Below, piece after piece: positions 1 through 12,114 of a stretch of 64,000 nucleotides of DNA. Origin of the DNA: Nissolia schottii (taxonomy: Eukaryota > Streptophyta > Magnoliopsida > Fabales > Fabaceae); the NCBI GenBank assembly GCA_003254905.1, contig QANU01075041.1:214040-278039 (forward strand), in the 5' to 3' direction. The translations under genes were made by a program, and so were the position numbers. How positions within the stretch are numbered: the first letter of the stretch is position 1; each line of letters begins with the position of its first letter. Under the pieces are notes generated by a model. The model had not been told where the DNA came from. It did not search any database and was given only the letters and a program-made list of their open reading frames with translations.

Positions 1-1570
1 TTACTATTTTTAGTAGTACGTTCTTGTTTTAACAAATTTATATTATTTAATATTAATTAATATAGCTATTATTAGTACGAACTTGATTTAATAGGTTAAT
101 GTTATATAAAAAAAATTAATTAAAATAGTTAATTTTTTTATTTGATTATCATTTAGTATAATTAATAAATAGTTTTGAACATATGAAAAAAAAAATAAAC
201 ACAAATTTCAAAAAAAAATATCAACACAATATTCAAAAAATCAAATCTCTTACTACTTATGTTGAATTAGTATTGAATTTAATTTTGATGTATTGACAAT
301 GTAAAATATCTTATATGATTGATCAGTCAATTTATTTCATTTGGATGATCTTTTAAAAATTGAGTATGATAGTTAACTGTGTTTCCTTATTTGTTAGTAT
401 ATGATTAAATGACAGTTTAAAAAAATTTATATTAAATTTTACACTATCCTTGCATTCCCATTAAATCCATTAATATTACTTATGAATGGAGGGATACAAT
501 TGAAAGTTTAATAATAAATTTTGCATTAAAAAAATGAGAATTACAGATTTTTTTTTTTTTAAAAAAAAGATTGACTAAATTGATAGATAATTTAACCTAA
601 ATGGAGTAATATAAAAATGGAAGAGAGAATCTTTATCACATCTCAACTCATACACAATGATGAGATATTGCCCTGTGGACTTTTTTCGAAAGCATCTGAG
701 GGCAATCATGCAGTCATTGAAAGGACGTGTTTGGAAAGCATGACAAAGAAGAGGATTCTGTTTGTCTCTTGCTGGATCTTGACAGCACAACTACTCAATC
801 ATGATGATTACAATGTCCACAGCCTCTAAAATGCCACGAAACGGTGTTTTCCTTCACTTGCTCTCTCATTGTAACTACTACTACATTCAAAGACTTACTT
901 TTTTAATATAAGAGATCCACACTACTTGTCATACATTACCAAAAGAAAAAATACCCAAGAAAATAAAAAAAGTACCAAAAAAAGAAACAGTGCCCAAAAA
1001 AACCATACTACTTGTCAAAAACGAAAAGTCTATGATATAGAAACAAGAGTAATGATAAAAGCCAAAGGCCATTAAACTCCCTAGACAACGCAAAAATTTA
1101 AAATTTAAGGACCATCTTTTGTTGGAAAACATTTTTCTATATCTTGTCAATCACCAAAAATGTTTTCAGCTCCAGTGCCGTAACACCACAATAAAGACAA
1201 TTCTTCCATCTAAGATGACGTCTAGCACATTGCTTGACAAAATTGTTGGTTATTCATATTATCACTCAAAAATTTTGTAAATATTTTAATTGTTGGTAAT
1301 CCTACATTGTAATGTTTGATATGCACATAAAATTTAGTTAAAAATTTACGTTATCTTATTTGATAAATTTAAAAGATTATTATGTGATATATATCATTTC
1401 ACTAAAATATCACCCAAATAACAATAATAATAGTAGTGGTGGTGGTCACATAGGCGATGGTAGTGAGTCAATTGTGGTGGTGGGTGGTCGTGCATGTGGT
1501 GGTGGTGGTGGGGGAGACGAAAGTAAGCAAAACCTTTTTGCAAATCCTAGGTCTCAATAATTAAATACCC
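1..1570. other. AT-rich intergenic DNA, no gene recognised
   Basis: The stretch is strongly AT-rich with poly-A/T runs and short open frames that match no family I recognise. At 1430-1515 a GGT/GTGG-rich simple repeat accounts for a Gly-rich frame. No start context, splice pattern or domain supports a gene. Confidence 0.6.
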
Positions 1571-1589
1571 AAACTAATTATTGGCCTTA

Positions 1590-2085
1590 AAGCAGTGAAG
1601 GAGAGCCCTAAAACCAGAGGAGATTTTAAACAACGGACTAAGTGAGACAACGGGTTATATGTCATATATTGACCAAAAACCTTAAGACAATGAGTTTATG
1701 AGTCTTTCGAAATGTATACTCTTCACTTCATCCAAATTTCGTCAATGTGAGACTATTACATTCACACGTAGAACACAACAATCTCTACCCTCAAGTGTGA
1801 AGTCCAACATCAGTACATTCCCCCCCCCCCAGTGGAAGCCAAGCAAACACACACTAGCTGGGGTACTGCAAACCCAGGTGCAAGGGAGCCCAAAATCAGA
1901 GGAGATTTTAAACAAACAGGCTAAACGAGACACAAAAGCGAGTTAGATGCCACATCTTGACCCAAAACCTTAAGGAAATGAGTTTATGAGTCTTTCCAAA
2001 TATATATTCTTTACTTAATCTAAATTTTATCAGTGTGGGACTATTACATTGATACTTAAAACACAATACTAACCCTCACTAATTT
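1590..2085 (-). repeat. Two adjacent copies of a small LTR-like repeat (reverse orientation)
   Basis: Two diverged units lie side by side, about 1590-1835 and 1875-2085. Each contains an AGAGGAGATTTTAAACAA block, a GAGTTTATGAGTCTTTC block and a GTGxGACTATTACATT block. Their complement matches the unit at 12115-12370, including the stretch that reads CTCACACTTAAGGGG on the other strand. The family resembles short LTRs of non-autonomous elements (TGTTGGGATT start). Neither copy has an identifiable internal region or target-site duplication, and the second runs into the duplicated block that starts at 2006. Confidence 0.55.
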
Positions 2086-3888
2086 GATGAATACAAGAAG
2101 ATAGTTAAGCTAAAATTTAATGTGGTCAATCTTATGGCATAATAACATTGCTTCTCTTTATAGTCTAATCTTAGCATAGAACTTGGTCTTGAATTAATCC
2201 TGCTAAAATTACTACCTCGAGACATACTTTGACATCGATCAGATTTAGTAACATAAAATTCCCTTTAGATTGATTATATGGCTTTTTCAATTTCTCATTC
2301 TCCAATAGCACAACAATAACATCATATAATTTTAATTTTTCCTTCTCAACCAACAATATAATAACTTTGAATAGATGACAATAACAACAAAGTTTTATCT
2401 TCATCACCAATTTTCACACGAATGCTAAATAATTTGTATGATTTCTAATTTTACATCGTCGTTCATTTTTAATTGATATAATTCTTTCTTCTAAAAATAA
2501 ATGATTTGTTAGAGGCTTTGACGTATTCATCTTTTTAAATTATTCTATTAATCAACTACAAAAGCTTCATTCAAAAAATTATACTTTATCCCAAATGCGC
2601 AAGCAAATCACATTGACAACTTTCATCTTCATTTTCTTTTTCTATTTTTCAGCAATCATCTTTTGAGGCTTCTTTTCTTTCCCTTCCAAAGCTTTAACCA
2701 ATCTTTGCTGCTCTAAAATGTCTTTCACATTACTTTGTCATAGAGTGAAATTTTTTTTTTTTTTTTGGGGTCAAAAGGCTTCACCACAAATTTGCTCAAC
2801 CTTTCATCCTAAACATTAAAAATCCAAGAAGCGGAATCAAAACTCGCGCTGAAATGAAATGTTGACAAAAATTCTCTAGTCACACAAACTAAAGCAAATT
2901 AACAAAGAAAAACAACACCAAAATACCAGTGTGGTTCGACCGTCACNATTCTTTACTTAATCTAAATTTTATCAGTGTGGGACTATTACATTGATACTTA
3001 AAACACAATACTAACCCTCACTAATTTGATGAATACAAGAAGATAGTTAAGCTAAAATTTAATGTGGTCAATCTTATGGCATAATAACATTGCTTCTCTT
3101 TATAGTCTAATCTTAGCATAGAACTTGGTCTTGAATTAATCCTGCTAAAATTACTACCTCGAGACATACTTTGACATCGATCAGATTTAGTAACATAAAA
3201 TTCCCTTTAGATTGATTATATGGCTTTTTCAATTTCTCATTCTCCAATAGCACAACAATAACATCATATAATTTTAATTTTTCCTTCTCAACCAACAATA
3301 TAATAACTTTGAATAGATGACAATAACAACAAAGTTTTATCTTCATCACCAATTTTCACACGAATGCTAAATAATTTGTATGATTTCTAATTTTACATCG
3401 TCGTTCATTTTTAATTGATATAATTCTTTCTTCTAAAAATAAATGATTTGTTAGAGGCTTTGACGTATTCATCTTTTTAAATTATTCTATTAATCAACTA
3501 CAAAAGCTTCATTCAAAAAATTATACTTTATCCCAAATGCGCAAGCAAATCACATTGACAACTTTCATCTTCATTTTCTTTTTCTATTTTTCAGCAATCA
3601 TCTTTTGAGGCTTCTTTTCTTTCCCTTCCAAAGCTTTAACCAATCTTTGCTGCTCTAAAATGTCTTTCACATTACTTTGTCATAGAGTGAAATTTTTTTT
3701 TTTTTTTTGGGGTCAAAAGGCTTCACCACAAATTTGCTCAACCTTTCATCCTAAACATTAAAAATCCAAGAAGCGGAATCAAAACTCGCGCTGAAATGAA
3801 ATGTTGACAAAAATTCTCTAGTCACACAAACTAAAGCAAATTAACAAAGAAAAACAACACCAAAATACCAGTGTGGTTCGACCGTCAC
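2006..3888. repeat. Perfect 941-bp direct duplication joined by one N (probable assembly artefact)
   Basis: Copy 1 is 2006-2946 and copy 2 is 2948-3888, a constant offset of 942 with the single ambiguous base at 2947 exactly between them. I compared the copies along their length and found no difference, including a 16-T homopolymer (2751-2766 and 3693-3708). Biological tandem duplications usually diverge first at such runs. Identical copies abutting at one N are what results when two overlapping contig ends are joined without merging. No gene is recognised in it. Confidence 0.85.
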
Positions 3889-4830
3889 TATCTACTACGT
3901 CCACGACTTCACAAACTAATCTACTAAATTTTTTTTTTATAACAAAATAGAATCACCATTCTAAGAAATTCTCTCAAATTACACACCATCATACAAAATA
4001 ATCTTTCTTACTCAAATAAAAAATATTCACTTTATTAGCTTTCTCCACCTAACAAAAACAGAAAATGTCAAGGCAAATTCTTTCTCACAAGCACATCAAA
4101 TACACTCTCAATCCGTCATTCATGATTACATACAAAAACAGCCCACACACACACCAAAAGATGAGCCCAACCCATTTTAATTTAAGCAAAACCAGAACCT
4201 ACTCTTCTTTAGTCTTATTACTAAAAGCACGAGGGCTAACCCCTTTGTTTATTCTCCTTTTATATGTAGGCCCAATCGAAGATAAACAACAACCCAACAA
4301 ATTTGTCCTTTAAAACTCGTTTCGTTCTCTTTCTCTCATCTAGTTTTCATTCTCCAGTTTTTCCAAAGCATCAACGGTCATAATCTTTGTGTGGACTTAA
4401 TTCGCTCATACTCTGTGTTTGCTTTCCGAGGTAAGTAGCATTTCTTTATCTTTCTTACCAATCAAAAATGAGTCCCACACGTCTCTGCACATTCAATTAA
4501 CTAAAGTATCCGTTATCATCGCATTACACATGTTCACACCCAAATCATGCATTCTGTGCTCTCAAACGGTGCCAAACAATTTGAATGCTTTGCACAACTT
4601 GTTACAATAATAATTAATGAATAAATAATTATTGGACCTAAACAAAGAATGAACTTGTGCACATGATATATTATGATATATTCTTTAAATTCACAGCCTC
4701 CATGCTCCGTTCCCATTACAGCATGATACTCGGGTCCTTTAAAATTGATGATACATAGTATTCGTATATATAATATCAATATTTCCATGATATGTTTGGA
4801 TTTATATTTTGAGTTTAATTTGCATCCACC
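3889..4830. other. Intergenic DNA, no gene recognised
   Basis: Short open frames occur (for example an 82-residue one at 4065-4313), but they show no recognisable domain and their composition follows the surrounding AT-rich DNA. Nothing else could be supported. Confidence 0.5.
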
Positions 4831-4839
4831 ACTAAGAAG

Positions 4840-5010
4840 TGGAAGTGAGTCGAGTTGAGTCGAACTGGCTGAAACTTGACTCGGCTCACTTCTTAATAAG
4901 TCGAGCTAAACTCGAGTTCATTTAGAATCGAGCCAAAATTTTGAGCTCGAGCTCGAGTTCAACTCACCAAAAGCTCATCGAGCCTGACCTAACTCACGAG
5001 CCATTTAAAC
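4840..5010. repeat. GAGCTCGAGCTCGAG-type dispersed repeat fragment
   Basis: The stretch is built of repeated TCGAG/CTCGA words in both orientations (CGAGTTGAGTCGA, TTGAGCTCGAGCTCGAG, CTCACGAGCC). This style is typical of short non-autonomous DNA-transposon ends dispersed in plant genomes. No complete terminal inverted repeat or target-site duplication was found, so the superfamily is left open. An ambiguous base lies downstream at 5079. Confidence 0.4.
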
Positions 5011-5499
5011 TTTAATAAATAACTCAAATTAGATATAAATCGACTTTTACGCTTAACATAAACTATATACTTAATACGNGATGACTTATTACTTGTTATG
5101 TCATTTTTTTTAAGTTGTTAGTATAAGTTGTTACTTTATTCACACCTAAACAAATTAGTCATAAAGAAATAACAAGTTCAACGAAATGAATCACATAATA
5201 AAGTAACATACATAAAATTATATTAAAGTTACAAAATAATATACACAACTAATATAATCCTAAAATATCTATTTGTGGCATTGCGGTGTCAGCGTCCAGG
5301 GACATGGTATTTTTCTCCTATGTAGCATGCTGACGTGAGCCCTAGATGACTGAAGTAGTGTGGATGGGCCAAGTTCTCACCCTATGATGAGCCTGATGGA
5401 GGAGACGTTGCCTACTCCAAGGCACCAAGAAGATCCTGCTCTATGGCAGTCGTGTTAAGGGGGAAGTGTTTGGCCCAACATCTGATGGGGGGATGTCAG

Positions 5500-7482
5500 C
5501 AAGAACCGTCATACTAGTTCCACATCTTCCTCGGTGCCAGAGAACCTATCCCCTTAGAGTGGTGCACTTGCATCTGCGACTGAGGTCGATAGACATCGCC
5601 TACTAGAGTTTGTAGTGTTGGCGAGAGAACCTCGCCTAAAGTCAGTCCAGTGTCAATCTGCCCTGGCCCCGAAGCATACAATGTCAATGTAGTGACAAAT
5701 TTGGGATACGCCTCCTGGTGCTGCCAAAACCCCACTGACACCTCCCTTCTTGCACAATGATTGTTAGAAGCATCAGCTTACTCTGTAGGGTGACAGCTAG
5801 AACCACCATCCATCAGTTGGGTCGAATCGTCATTCTGACTAGCATTTGCATATGGCTCCTATTGGGGGGACTTATCATCCACACGAATATCAAAGTCCTC
5901 GATATCAAAGTTAAAATCATCGAGGTCTTCATACTGGCGTTAGGATGCACGTGTCCCTCCTCTCCTCCAGATTGGTAGTGTACACCGGTCAGGAGTGTGA
6001 GTAGGAATTGCATATAGAGGTGGCGTTGCAGCAACCTCATGAGGAACATCGTCTAGAAACTCCCTCAATGCTGGCGCAATATCCTCAAGAGCAAACTATA
6101 GAAACCTCTGCGTCGAGTCCCTATACCACTAAAAGTACTGGAGGGAAAGCTTGGAGTCTGCAGTAAGGGAGTATGACACTACCCTATCTGCATGAGTATC
6201 TCATACCTTGTGCCATCTTCCATGAAATACATGCCATTTGGTCCCCTCAGCCCCCTTCACATCCTTCACATGCAACCATTTGATATCAATTGAGAAGTGA
6301 GGTGCCCACTAGGCACCACCGAACTATCGAACCACACAATCTTCGTAGTGCCACTCAACGACAGCAAAGCAGATAAGGGCGGTATTTGATGCCCCAATTA
6401 CTTGCTCGTCATATACCCACCCAGGTACTGTCATATGAACAGTTGGGTCATTATACAATGTCTAAATAAACTGCAAAATTAAAATAAAACATATTTTAGA
6501 CTCAACCATAAACTAACATATCATAAATAAACTGATAATTGGAAACATTTAAAGGTAATTTGTTTGGTTTACTTCATATACGCCAAGCTGGTCAAGCAGG
6601 CTATGATAATCCTCCTTCGATGGCTTAGTGCATATCTCACCATAACGTCACCTGTACAACAAAAATACAACTTCATGTTAGAAATCAACAATTCAAATAT
6701 ATTAATATTTATCAGCTAACAAAATAAAGTAAAACTTTTATCATACGTACCATGCATCCAACGGGAACGTAACATGTCCATCAAGATGGGCTAGTTGGGG
6801 CATTCTTATCCATGCCCATAAGTGTAGTAGCGTAGCACAACCTCCAAACTTAGTCACAGTGACTTTGGTAGCACTGTACAACTCCCAATACAGTTGTATC
6901 AGGACTGCTGACCCCCAGCTATGTGTCCCCGTCTCCATCAATTCTTCAAGTAGCGGGAAAAATTTCAGGTGCACCCGATTTCCCAATTTGTCACATAAGA
7001 GGAACCCTTTGAGCATGAATGTATTCCCGGGTGCACCATAGAATTGCTAACTGGTCTGTGTGCCCCTGTTAGGTCAAACAGAGGTACATATTTTGGACCC
7101 ACTTAAGGTAGACAATGGACCCCTTTCTCGACTGTTGTGGGGGACTTTCTCCGAGCAGCTCCTGACATAGCGCTCATTGGCTCCTGCCCTCGAAGTGAGT
7201 CGCCCAATCTCATCCGGTAATAGTCTGATCTTCAACGAGAAGGCTGAGTATAATTGCAACATCCTATAGTGTGATCATGAACTCTTCATATGGTATATGG
7301 AAAGTGTGGATCTCAAGATGCCACCTCTCTACCAGGATACTGACCAATGGCTTGTCGTACTAGAATGCTGTCATGATGCTAGCAACATCCTGGGATCTGG
7401 CAACCAACACTCCCTACTCCATTAATCGATGTGGCTGATGAAAATTTGTGTATCGTCGAATATCTAACACACGAGCCTACAA
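5500..7482 (-). pseudogene. Plant mobile domain (PMD / phosphatase-7-long-form-like) pseudogene
   Basis: The minus strand carries blocks typical of the plant mobile domain found in transposon proteins and MAIL-like genes. From about 7350 to 7200 it reads LVERWHLEIHTFHIPYEE. Near 7150 there is a piece resembling the family's LLG-x-PP-x(3)-RKG region. At 7016-6741 a block contains SWGSAVLIQLYWEL followed by GGCATLLHLWAWIR. Near 6390-6330 there is an ICFAVVEWHYED block, then a long low-complexity tail to about 5514. At least four stops fall inside the domain reading, so the gene is dead. An AG acceptor precedes GCTCGTGTG at about 7479, and introns are suggested near 6470-6580 and 6645-6745. PMDs occur in both host genes and transposons; the surrounding DNA suggests a transposon copy. 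Confidence 0.75.
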
Positions 7483-9345
7483 ATTACATAAAAAGGGTAT
7501 TAAGACTAATCACACTCATAAAAATTAACTGAAAATAAAATTATAAAATACAATAAATTACATAAAAATACTATTTAGGCTAATTACACTCATAAAAAGT
7601 GACTCAGAATAAAATTATAAAACACGACAACACGTTGCATTCAAATTTCCAAAAACTCTATAGATCAACAACTATAGTTTATTTTACAATGAAATCCATA
7701 AATTAATCAACAATGCATTCAAGTTCCAAAAAACTCCATAGATCTAACATATATATCTTATCAATCCACACTAACTCTATAGATCTAACATTCAAGTTCA
7801 ATAAAATACTCTATCTTAGCAATCTACCCCAAAAATTTAAAAATACCTTGTCAATCTACAATAACTCACCACAAGAATTTAACGGATTAGCGACGACCAA
7901 ACTTGGTCTCTAATCCGTTGCTAATTACTCAGTAAACGAGTTTGCAAGGGATTAGCAACAAAATAATGACGAATTTGGTCATCATTATTCTAAAGTCGTT
8001 GATTAGCTTGAACAAAAATTTGGTTACTAACCTGTAGCAAATTTATTTTAGCGATGTTATTATCAGTCACTATTTCATCACTAATGCATATTTAATTTAT
8101 AATGGAAATTGTTTCTTAAATCATCGCAGATTTGCAAGGGACTGTATCATAGTTAAACCCTCACAGATTCTTCGCAACATTCATCACAAATTTGTTGCTA
8201 ATTTGTCGCTAATCTGCCGCGGATATGACAAATGGCAAAAGAAATTTTGTTGTTAATTCGTCACTAGTTCCTCACTACAAAATTCAATTAATAAATTAAT
8301 TTCTTTTTACAAATTTTTAACTTTTTTAAGAAATTAATTTTGAATTAATTAATAAAAAATAATGAAAAAAATTAATAAAGTCAATAAAGTAAATATTTAT
8401 GTTTCACGGACCCAAAACAAGATTTGGTTTCAAATCTTGATTTATAACAAAGGTATGTCTTCCACTTTTTATTTTAACCAATGTGAGACTAAGAAAGTAG
8501 TACTTGCTAAATTACGTTGACAAGTTGTGAGGGATTTGCAATGGTAATTATCCCTTGGTAATAAGAAAAATTAAAATGTTAAAAGTTTAGCAAGAGATCA
8601 ATGACGGGTTAATTCCTCTCTAAAAGGGAGAAGAAAATATTTCATTTCATCAAAGAGCGTTACGAGAGATTAGCGATAGAAGTTTCTCTTGTTAAATTAT
8701 GTTGAGAGTTTGCGAGGGATTAATGAGAGAACTGTCTCTCACTAAATGCTTTAGCTAAAAAGTACATGTTATGAAGGATCGTCTCCTCGCTAATTTGTCA
8801 CTAATTTCTCACTGAACTTTTTGCCCTTCATCTTCCAATTTTTTGTTACGAATCTATATTTTGCTCGCTAATTCCTTGAAATTTTCTTGCTAAATTTCGT
8901 CGCTAATCCATATTATTCTTGTAGTAACTCTATAGATCTAACATTCAAGTTCAATAAAATACTTATTCAATAACAATATTTTATCAATCCACCAAACAAT
9001 TTATCTATTTATCTATAAATCTACGCTACCATTTTTGTCTTACACTAACGTAATCTTTGTCTTATCAATCTACCAAATATTTTAATTATAAATGTATAAA
9101 TCTAACACTGAAGGCATTTCATCATACACGCCACTTGCACTAAAAGTGTTCATAATTTATACAACACTAGCATAAATAGAAACACAAAAATACTGTGATA
9201 AAAATATCTACGTACCTGGATGTTCACTCGAGGTTGGATATGGTCAATCCTACAAGATTTCTAGAGAGAGAAAGAGATTTTTATAGAGAAATGAAGAGTT
9301 TGAATAGGAGTCGGTTTAAAATGACTCCTATTTATAGAGTTCACA
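7483..9345 (-). other. First intron, 5' leader and TATA region of the PMD relic
   Basis: On the minus strand a TATA-like CTATAAATAGG lies near 9335. It is followed by a leader containing CTCTATAAAAATCTC and ending CATCCAG|GTACGTAG near 9213, a good splice donor. The matching acceptor is at about 7480, giving an intron of about 1.7 kb that contains the CACTA-type element at 7867-8926. Joining leader and next exon puts the PMD frame in phase. The exon model is inferred from consensus sites only. Confidence 0.45.
7867..8926. mobile_element. Non-autonomous CACTA-type DNA transposon, 1060 bp
   Basis: The left end reads CACCACAAGAATTTAACGGA and the right end, on the other strand, TACTACAAGAATAATATGGA; both are one base from the CACTACAAGAA terminus of plant CACTA elements. 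Both ends are flanked by the same 3-bp duplication ACT (7864-7866 and 8927-8929), as expected for this superfamily. Inside are many GGATTAGCGACG-like words in both orientations, typical of subterminal repeats bound by the transposase. There is no coding capacity, so it would need a transposase supplied elsewhere. Confidence 0.85.
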
Positions 9346-10130
9346 CAGGAGTCGATTTAAATTGACCCATTTATAAGAAAATTGATTTATTTTGAAAACA
9401 ATGCTGCAATTGGTTCATGGTAAGAATTTGCTATTTTTCATATTTTATTTGAGTAAATTTTTCGTAAATATAATGCTATGATTTTACTAAATTGGCCATA
9501 ACTATCAACTATTATATAATAATAAATAATCATTTCGTATCTTTTCTAGTAATTTTACCAAAAAAAAAAAGATTTTTTTTTTAATAATCCAAACACAACA
9601 TATTATCTTAAAAACTACTTTTTAGGTAAAGTATTAAAACATAAATTGATTCACATAATCAACTATTTAGAAAAGTAATTATTGAAATAAGTAATTAATA
9701 AAATAAGTTTAATTTCATAGTTGTTCCGAACACACTAAATTAAATTGATCAATTGTTATCTCAGAAAGTGGTAGTACAAAAAGTTATAACCTGTTTCACA
9801 CCTTTTTAAAAGGACTCATCTTACCATGAAGGATTATAATACCTTTCATTTTCGAAAAGATATACTCCATCATGAATGATTACATAATTTTATCTTCAAG
9901 AAGACGTATCCCATCATAAATAATTACACTCCATCATAGAATATTGGTTACATCCTTCGTATTTGAAAGAATGAACCCCATCATGAATAATCATACCCTT
10001 TCATTTATCGATAGTCACCACACGCCCACAAATTAAGGAGAAATGATATTTTCGCAATAAAAAAACATACACAATCTAAACATCATGGCATGACATTTGG
10101 TAGGAACTACTAAATAGAGTAAAAAAGATA
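9346..10130. other. Intergenic DNA, no gene recognised
   Basis: AT-rich sequence with degenerate local repetition of an ATCATGAATGATTA-like word between about 9820 and 10000. No coding or structural feature is supported. Confidence 0.4.
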
Positions 10131-10179
10131 ATTCAATCCAGTCTCTCTCTTGTTGTTAATCTCTTTACTCTATTTAAAA

Positions 10180-10805
10180 CATATGAGTATCAACATAATA
10201 GAAATATATATTAACATAATATATATAGGTATCAACATAATGAAATAAGTATCAAGATATTATAAATGTATCAACGTTATAAAAAAGGAACATTGATACT
10301 TTTTTTTTATAAACGTTGACATACCTTTAAAATATGTTGATACATATTTCATTACGTTGATACCTAAGTCTATTATGTTAATATCTGGAAAAAGAATATG
10401 TTGATGTCTATCTTCACTATGTTGATATCTATGTCTATTATGTTGATTCTCACGGAGTGAATGGGCTTGTCACAAAAGTGAGCGAGTGGGATTAGATGAA
10501 AGAGAAAAAGGTATAGGTTGATACATTTTGTAATATGTTGATACATATTTTTTTTATTTTGGTACCCATTGCTATTATGTTGATACCGTCATGGCATGTG
10601 AGATTCACACATGATTGAGAGAGTGAGGGTAGAGGAGAGAGAGTATGCTTTGACAGAGAGTCAGTATGACATGATGGATAAAGTGTGTGATTTGATGAAG
10701 AGAGAATGTCTTTAGAAGACTAAAAAATAATTGCGTTGATACTTTTCTTAACATGTGTTGATACGACATGCACAAGTGTTGATACCATGCACATGTGTTG
10801 ATATT
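10180..10805. repeat. Inverted array of a GTTGATA/TATCAAC motif
   Basis: From 10187 to about 10275 the motif reads (G)TATCAACATAAT or close variants four to five times. From about 10315 to 10805 it reads in the other orientation (ATATGTTGATAC, TATGTTGATACC and variants) a dozen or so times at irregular spacing of about 20-60 bp. Orientation switches near 10300. The array has no coding potential. It may be the subterminal repeats of a non-autonomous DNA element or a decayed satellite. Confidence 0.6.
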
Positions 10806-11640
10806 GTTCGCGGATATTATTTATTATATCAAATATAATAATTTTTTTTTCATATATAAACGGTGTATATACAATGTTGGTGAACTTTTTCGTGTTCAAA
10901 TAACACCGCTGCAAAGTAAGTGCTACACTACAATGATTTACACGCGCTTCATGAAAGGTAACTTTCATGCATGGTACGTACTGTTAGCACATGATAACAC
11001 AAACAATTGCAAAATAGACCTTCTGGATGGAGGTAGACAGTTGCAACTGCCAACATTCACGTAAAAAGCAAAAGCAAAATGGTTTCACGCAAATCGTGTT
11101 TTGAAACATTTTCGAACATCAACCAAAAAAAAAAAAAGCATTTGAAATGATCAAAATAATAATCATGCTATGAGTAAAAACAGTGATTCAAACCACATGT
11201 ACGGTGATAACTCACCTTATCATTTATTTATGTGATCGGGAGTTTGATCCTCAATCATGCATATATAATAAAATATTTTGTGACCAACAATTTACTATTT
11301 TAGGTAAACTCAGTTATTATAAAAGTATTAGTCACTCTTAGTGGTTAGTAGTAGATACTTTAGATTCATCCAAAATTACAAATAAAAAAAATATATTGAT
11401 GCAAGTATCACACATCCCACCAAGCAATAAAGAAAGCAGACATATTTTTGAGTTTGGAAGATTAGGAAATTATATTTTCTTAATCTATTTTGTGTGGGCT
11501 ATATATATATATTATTATGTGTATGATCATATTAGTTACCTTTTATGACTTATAATATGTCAATCTCACTAATGTTTAACGAAATTAAATAAAGAAATAA
11601 GTCAGACTACTTTATTGGTTTGTCCTTGAAATGGATAATA
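10806..11640. other. Intergenic DNA, no gene recognised
   Basis: An 89-residue open frame at 10795-11064 has no recognisable domain. A (TA)n run lies near 11500-11515. Nothing else is supported. Confidence 0.45.
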
Positions 11641-12110
11641 GTCGTTTCGCTTATTTTTTTATTGGTTTTTAGGGTTTTATGGGAACTACTAGCCAATTAT
11701 AAATAGGTAATGAGGGTTTTGGTCCCCAACATTTCAAAATCAAATAAGCAGTCACTTTCTCATCTGAAGAACTACGCTCAAACCCCATCAGGGGAATATA
11801 AAGATTTTGATTGAGGAAGACCAATAATCACAGGTCCAAATGTCAATTGGCAACATCATTCGCCTCCTATATATTTAGGAATTCAGGTACGCTTCCGCAT
11901 CTAATCTTTTTTTTTTTTCATGATTTAACATGGATGGTATTGGGGTCATCGAATTAAGGATTTTTAACAAGTGGTCTCAAACTTGATGGTTTGGATCGGT
12001 CTGGGCGAGTATTGGAACAATGGTAGTCGTTAGATGTTGGATCCTGGTGTGGGGATCCTAAAGAGTTTGTGTGGTTCTTGTTAATGTCATTGAATACTTA
12101 GATGGATTCT
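11641..12110 (+). repeat. Probable LTR-like promoter segment (unclassified)
   Basis: A TATA-like TTATAAATAGG at about 11697 is followed by about 190 bp of leader-like sequence and a possible splice donor AG|GTACGC near 11887, with pyrimidine-rich sequence after it. This layout resembles the U3-R-U5 part of a copia LTR, and a decayed copia pol lies downstream in the same orientation. No second LTR copy or boundary was found, so assignment is tentative. Confidence 0.3.
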
Positions 12111-12114
12111 GCTA

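Noticed and set aside
2171..3352. Two identical 79-residue open frames on the minus strand (2171-2410 and 3113-3352)
   Set aside because: Their identity is explained by the duplicated block around the N at 2947; no domain, start context or splice pattern supports a gene.
10180..10805. Repeated GTTGATA motif considered as a CRISPR-like array
   Set aside because: Units are short, diverged, irregularly spaced and switch orientation; the genome is a plant nuclear one.
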